31,989 nucleotides of DNA from Bacilli bacterium (GTDB lineage Bacteria > Bacillota_I > Bacilli_A > RF39 > UBA660): assembly GCA_900772445.1 (NCBI GenBank), contig CAAHEL010000073.1:1-31989 (forward strand), given 5' to 3'. Position 1 is the first letter of the stretch. Each line of letters begins with the position of its first letter. Below the pieces are notes generated by a model. That model was not told where the DNA came from and ran no database searches. It saw nothing but the letters and a program-made list of their open reading frames with translations. Shown here piece by piece: positions 29,210 to 31,989 of this stretch. The position numbers were made by a program, and so were the translations under genes.

Positions 29210-31282
29210 TCACACACTCCTAGTAATCGTGGTAATTTCACCATCTTCTAGTTTTAATACCTTGTCAAATAAATCTAAATTATTTAATCTATGAGATATA
29301 ATTATAATTGTCGTATCTTTGTAGTTATTAAATATATTTTTAAGTATCTTTCTCTCTAAATCAATATCTATTTCATTTAATCCCTCATCAATTAATAATA
29401 TTTTACTATTTTTTAGTAGTGCCCTTGCTAGAATAATTCTTTGTCTTTGACCTCCAGATAAATTAAAAGCATTTTCCTCAAGAAATTTATTATAACCAAG
29501 AATATCATCTTTAATAATATCTTCGATATAAGTTAGTTTTACTATATTTAAAAAAGTCTCTTCATCAATTTCATTATCTAAAATAATATTATTTTTAATA
29601 GTATCAGTAAATATTGTTTCATTTTGAGATATATAAGTAATATTATCTCTTATATCTTTTACAGTATAATCACATATATCATAATTATTTATATATATCA
29701 TATTTCTTTCTACAGAATAATACTTAAATAATAACTTTAATAAAGTAGATTTACCAGTTCCAGAATTACCCAATATAATTACCTTTTCACCATTATTAAT
29801 ATTGAAATTTACCTTATCTAAAATAGTATTATTTGCATATTTAAACTCTAAATTAACCACATTTATATCACCGGTTACTGATATATTAGTTTTATTATTA
29901 TTTAAACATTCTACTTCAAATAAATCATTTGCTCTTTTTAAACTATTTTTCATATAATAATATTCTTTATTTAATTCAATTATATTTTTTATTGGTTCAG
30001 TATAATAACTAGATAAGAAGTTAAATGTTATCAAACTACTTATAGTAAAATTATCATAAATAACATATTTAACGCCCATAAATATAATTAAAATATTAGA
30101 AATACTATTTATCAAATCCTTTAAGAAAAATTCAATATTACATATCTTTTCATATAATAAACTTACTTCCAAAGAATTAGTATATAAATCCTCAAACTTA
30201 TTACTAATATAATTCTCAATATTTAATCCCTTAATTGTCTCAAAACCATTAATAAATTCTACTAGCATTGAATTTACTTTAGCATTATTTTCTTGATTTA
30301 TATTAATTAATCTCTTTAAAATCCTATTAAATATTAATATAATCAAAACATATACTAAAGTTATTATTACTAAAATACCAAATAATTTACTATTCATATT
30401 AAATAGAATTATTCCCCCGACTAAACAGATAATGATATCTAAAAATACTGTGATAGTTATTTTTGATATACTATTTTTAATAAATGCTATGTCATTAACC
30501 CTCGATATCATTTCTCCAGTAGTCTTATTTTTGTAATAATTGTAAGGAAGTAATAAGATTTTATTTATAGTATTTATAATTAAAGTTATATCTAATTTTT
30601 GAGTTAAATATAATAACAATTCATTTCTAAATAAACTACAAAAACTCTTATATAAAGCAATAATTATAAATATCAAAGTTATAGAAATCAAATTAAAATA
30701 TTCACTATCTATTACATTATCCATTACTACCTGAAAATAATAAGTAGCAAGACACGAGGTTAATGTAAATAATATAGAAATAATAAATATATTAAATATT
30801 AATCTCTTATTATGAAATATAACTTCAAGAATTAATTTATTTAAATACCTCTCTTCTTCATAGATTAATAGTTTTCGGTTTGGTCTAAATATCATAGCAT
30901 AACCAGTCCATAACTTAATAAAACTATTTATATCAATAATTACTCTTCCCTTTGCTGGATCCATTATTAATAGTTTATTATTTTTAATCTTATAAACCGT
31001 TACAAAGTGAGAATAATTATTATTAACTAGTTGTACGATAAAAGGACAAGTTATTTCTTTTAGATTATTAATATCATTAATCTTATAACCTACAGCAGAT
31101 AATCCCAGTTTCAAAGAAGCATTCTTTAAATTTAAAAAATTAGTTCCCTCTTTAGTTGTATTAGTTAACTCTACTAATTTACTTAAAGAAATATTTCCAC
31201 CATAATATCTAATTATAGAAAGTAAAGCAGCACTACCACATTCTTTAATTCCGTTTTGCAAGACTATTAATTTTTTATTCAT
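29210..31282 (-). CDS. Peptidase C39-containing ABC transporter (bacteriocin processing and export)
   Basis: A 690-residue PCAT that removes double-glycine leaders and exports the mature peptide. The C39 protease domain (1-130) has Gln9, Cys15 (IKECGSAAL), His92 (SHFVTVYKI) and Asp108 (MDPAKG), a complete catalytic set. Then come a six-helix membrane domain (about 155-440) and the ATPase with Walker A GNSGTGKST (505-513), signature LSGGQRQ (608-614) and Walker B ILLIDE (628-633). AAGGAGG precedes the ATG. It is first in an operon with the accessory protein and two GG precursors, which are its likely substrates. Its promoter carries two dyad operators. Confidence 0.95.
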   Translation of the reverse strand: MNKKLIVLQNGIKECGSAALLSIIRYYGGNISLSKLVELTNTTKEGTNFLNLKNASLKLGLSAVGYKINDINNLKEITCPFIVQLVNNNYSHFVTVYKIKNNKLLIMDPAKGRVIIDINSFIKLWTGYAMIFRPNRKLLIYEEERYLNKLILEVIFHNKRLIFNIFIISILFTLTSCLATYYFQVVMDNVIDSEYFNLISITLIFIIIALYKSFCSLFRNELLLYLTQKLDITLIINTINKILLLPYNYYKNKTTGEMISRVNDIAFIKNSISKITITVFLDIIICLVGGIILFNMNSKLFGILVIITLVYVLIILIFNRILKRLININQENNAKVNSMLVEFINGFETIKGLNIENYISNKFEDLYTNSLEVSLLYEKICNIEFFLKDLINSISNILIIFMGVKYVIYDNFTISSLITFNFLSSYYTEPIKNIIELNKEYYYMKNSLKRANDLFEVECLNNNKTNISVTGDINVVNLEFKYANNTILDKVNFNINNGEKVIILGNSGTGKSTLLKLLFKYYSVERNMIYINNYDICDYTVKDIRDNITYISQNETIFTDTIKNNIILDNEIDEETFLNIVKLTYIEDIIKDDILGYNKFLEENAFNLSGGQRQRIILARALLKNSKILLIDEGLNEIDIDLERKILKNIFNNYKDTTIIIISHRLNNLDLFDKVLKLEDGEITTITRSV

Positions 31283-31307
31283 CTCTTACCTCCTTACACT
31301 ATTAATT

Positions 31308-31313
31308 ATTATA
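31308..31313 (-). promoter_or_regulatory. -10 box of the bacteriocin operon promoter
   Basis: TATAAT on the minus strand with no acceptable -35 at 16-18 bases (TAGAAG there). With operators upstream, this suggests an activator-dependent promoter. Confidence 0.5.
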
Positions 31314-31358
31314 GATAACTTTTCAAATTACTTCTAAAAATCAAAAAAAATTCATTTT

Positions 31359-31405
31359 GGTAAGAATTTTACCACAGAGGAGTATCTATCGGTAATAATC
31401 TTACC
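31359..31405. promoter_or_regulatory. Two dyad operators GGTAA-N5-TTACC upstream of the bacteriocin operon
   Basis: GGTAAGAATTTTACC (31359-31373) and GGTAATAATCTTACC (31391-31405) are 32 bp apart centre to centre (three helical turns), about 65 and 97 bases before the predicted start. A regulator bound to one face of the DNA is implied. A third, near-identical copy is at 197-211. Confidence 0.65.
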
Positions 31406-31502
31406 AAGAATACATAACATTTGTTTGCTACATTTTACAATTTTAAACATACGTTCGTATAATTTACACACTCCAAACAATTGTACGTTATTAATACACA
31501 AC

Positions 31503-31533
31503 AAAAAAAGTCATAATTTTATAACTATGACTT
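31503..31533 (-). terminator. Terminator of the FGE-like gene
   Basis: Stem AAGTCATA (31533-31526 read on minus) / TATGACTT with a 10-base loop and seven T. It lies ten bases after the stop codon and isolates the gene from the bacteriocin operon. Confidence 0.8.
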
Positions 31534-31542
31534 TAATAATAA

Positions 31543-31989
31543 TTAAGATAAGGTCCAGACTAAAGCAGCGCGGGTAGAGACGTATTTGTAAGAACCACCT
31601 TTGTTATTTTCGAAGCTGAATACACCTGGATTCCGACTATTTATGTTGTAAGGGCCTCCACGATTAAACCAAGAATTATCGGAGTAAGGGAAGTACGCGT
31701 AGTCACTATACCAACCACCATTGTAAGAAGCTGTTAACACTACTTCTCCTGTTGCATCTCCTAGTCTTGCTCTATTATATGCAGTTTGATTGTTATATGT
31801 TGAACCATTGGCATAAGTATTTACATATTTTTGATTACTATAATTTGAATACCAACTACTTGAAAACCCAGCATTTGAACTATAAAATGTATAAGTGTCT
31901 GCTGTGCTTGACATATTTCCCATTACATATTCCCAAGAGCCTCCACTCATATCATATACTCCGTACACATTTCCTGTTGTTGATGCCAA
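31543..31989 (-). CDS. C-terminus of an FGE-sulfatase/C-type-lectin-fold surface protein (partial)
   Basis: The last 149 codons of a longer gene cut by the window edge; the first codon in view is TTG, not a start. It has the formylglycine-generating-enzyme-type fold signature: NVYGVYDMSGGSWEYVMGNM, where FGE proteins have GLYDMSGNVWEW, and a C-terminal WFNRGGPYNINSRNPGVFSF...STRAALV, where the family has RGGSW...GFR-A-L. Such domains bind ligands in cell-surface and phage proteins and are common targets of diversity-generating retroelements. From about 31740 to the stop, codons shift sharply (Tyr 7 TAC to 1 TAT; Arg CGT, CGG, CGC), against 1 TAC to 10 TAT and AGA before it. Function inferred only from the fold. 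Confidence 0.75.
   Translation of the reverse strand: MASTTGNVYGVYDMSGGSWEYVMGNMSSTADTYTFYSSNAGFSSSWYSNYSNQKYVNTYANGSTYNNQTAYNRARLGDATGEVVLTASYNGGWYSDYAYFPYSDNSWFNRGGPYNINSRNPGVFSFENNKGGSYKYVSTRAALVWTLS

Noticed and set aside
1..31989. Mycoplasma-type code with TGA as tryptophan
   Set aside because: TGA ends yidD, the 6613 gene and the C39 transporter at well-supported boundaries, and conserved tryptophans are TGG.
1..31989. tRNA or rRNA genes and insertion sequences
   Set aside because: I found no cloverleaf, rRNA signature, transposase ORF or terminal inverted repeats; the Xer recombinase has full-length housekeeping features.

Overview
The window is a compact, AT-rich (clearly below 35% G+C) bacterial chromosome segment. 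The gene set (ruvB, rarA, glmS with a glmS ribozyme, a T-box-controlled alaS operon, nusB-xseA-xseB, rimM-trmD, an FtsW-type SEDS protein), the strong GGAGG ribosome-binding sites and the intrinsic terminators point to a low-GC Bacillota lineage. A gut-type, Mollicutes-adjacent Bacilli relative would fit, but the sequence cannot fix the taxon. The standard code is used: tryptophan is TGG, and TGA is a real stop in yidD, the 6613 gene and the C39 transporter.

Layout. 1-308: the start of a leftward membrane-protein gene, and the ruvB promoter. 309-4600: ruvB, then convergent glmS (with ribozyme leader), a ZnuA-like lipoprotein carrying an inserted LysM domain, and yidD. 4700-8523: a rightward RNA-modification operon (TrmH-family methylase, rimM, trmD, an unknown gene, an MBL hydrolase, another unknown gene). 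8550-8866: no protein gene, but a complete Cas9-type tracrRNA (minus strand) and a repeat-spacer-repeat remnant, with no cas gene anywhere in the window. 8867-14500: zinc-ribbon protein, tcdA, rarA, NUDIX, a Xer recombinase, a phosphomannomutase/phosphoglucomutase and a small Cys-rich DUF1540 protein. 14495-15201: a very AT-rich gap with imperfect repeats. 15239-25600: mostly leftward housekeeping genes (ftsW-like, radical SAM/SPASM, T-box/kinase/alaS, PASTA-polysaccharide deacetylase, nusB-xseA-xseB-DUF1835, HD protein). 25703-28200: a membrane protein, then an ABC exporter preceded by a short leader ORF that overlaps a transcription attenuator. 28201-31542: a class II bacteriocin cluster with a C39-peptidase ABC transporter, a very short HlyD-like accessory protein, two double-glycine precursor peptides and a third leaderless peptide resembling the second. 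31543-31989: the 3' end of an FGE/C-type-lectin-fold protein whose last segment has atypical codon use.

How the parts connect. The bacteriocin operon promoter has a poor -35 and two copies of a 15-bp dyad (GGTAA-N5-TTACC) upstream. A near-identical dyad lies at the equivalent distance upstream of the promoter of the gene cut off at the left edge, so the two ends of the window may share one regulator. The separately promoted ABC exporter beside the bacteriocin genes looks conditionally expressed through ribosome-mediated attenuation, as for an inducible efflux or immunity pump. The most unusual element is the orphan tracrRNA: its anti-repeat can pair with the nearby repeat in the exact Cas9 guide geometry (6-bp lower stem, 2x4 bulge, 15-bp upper stem).
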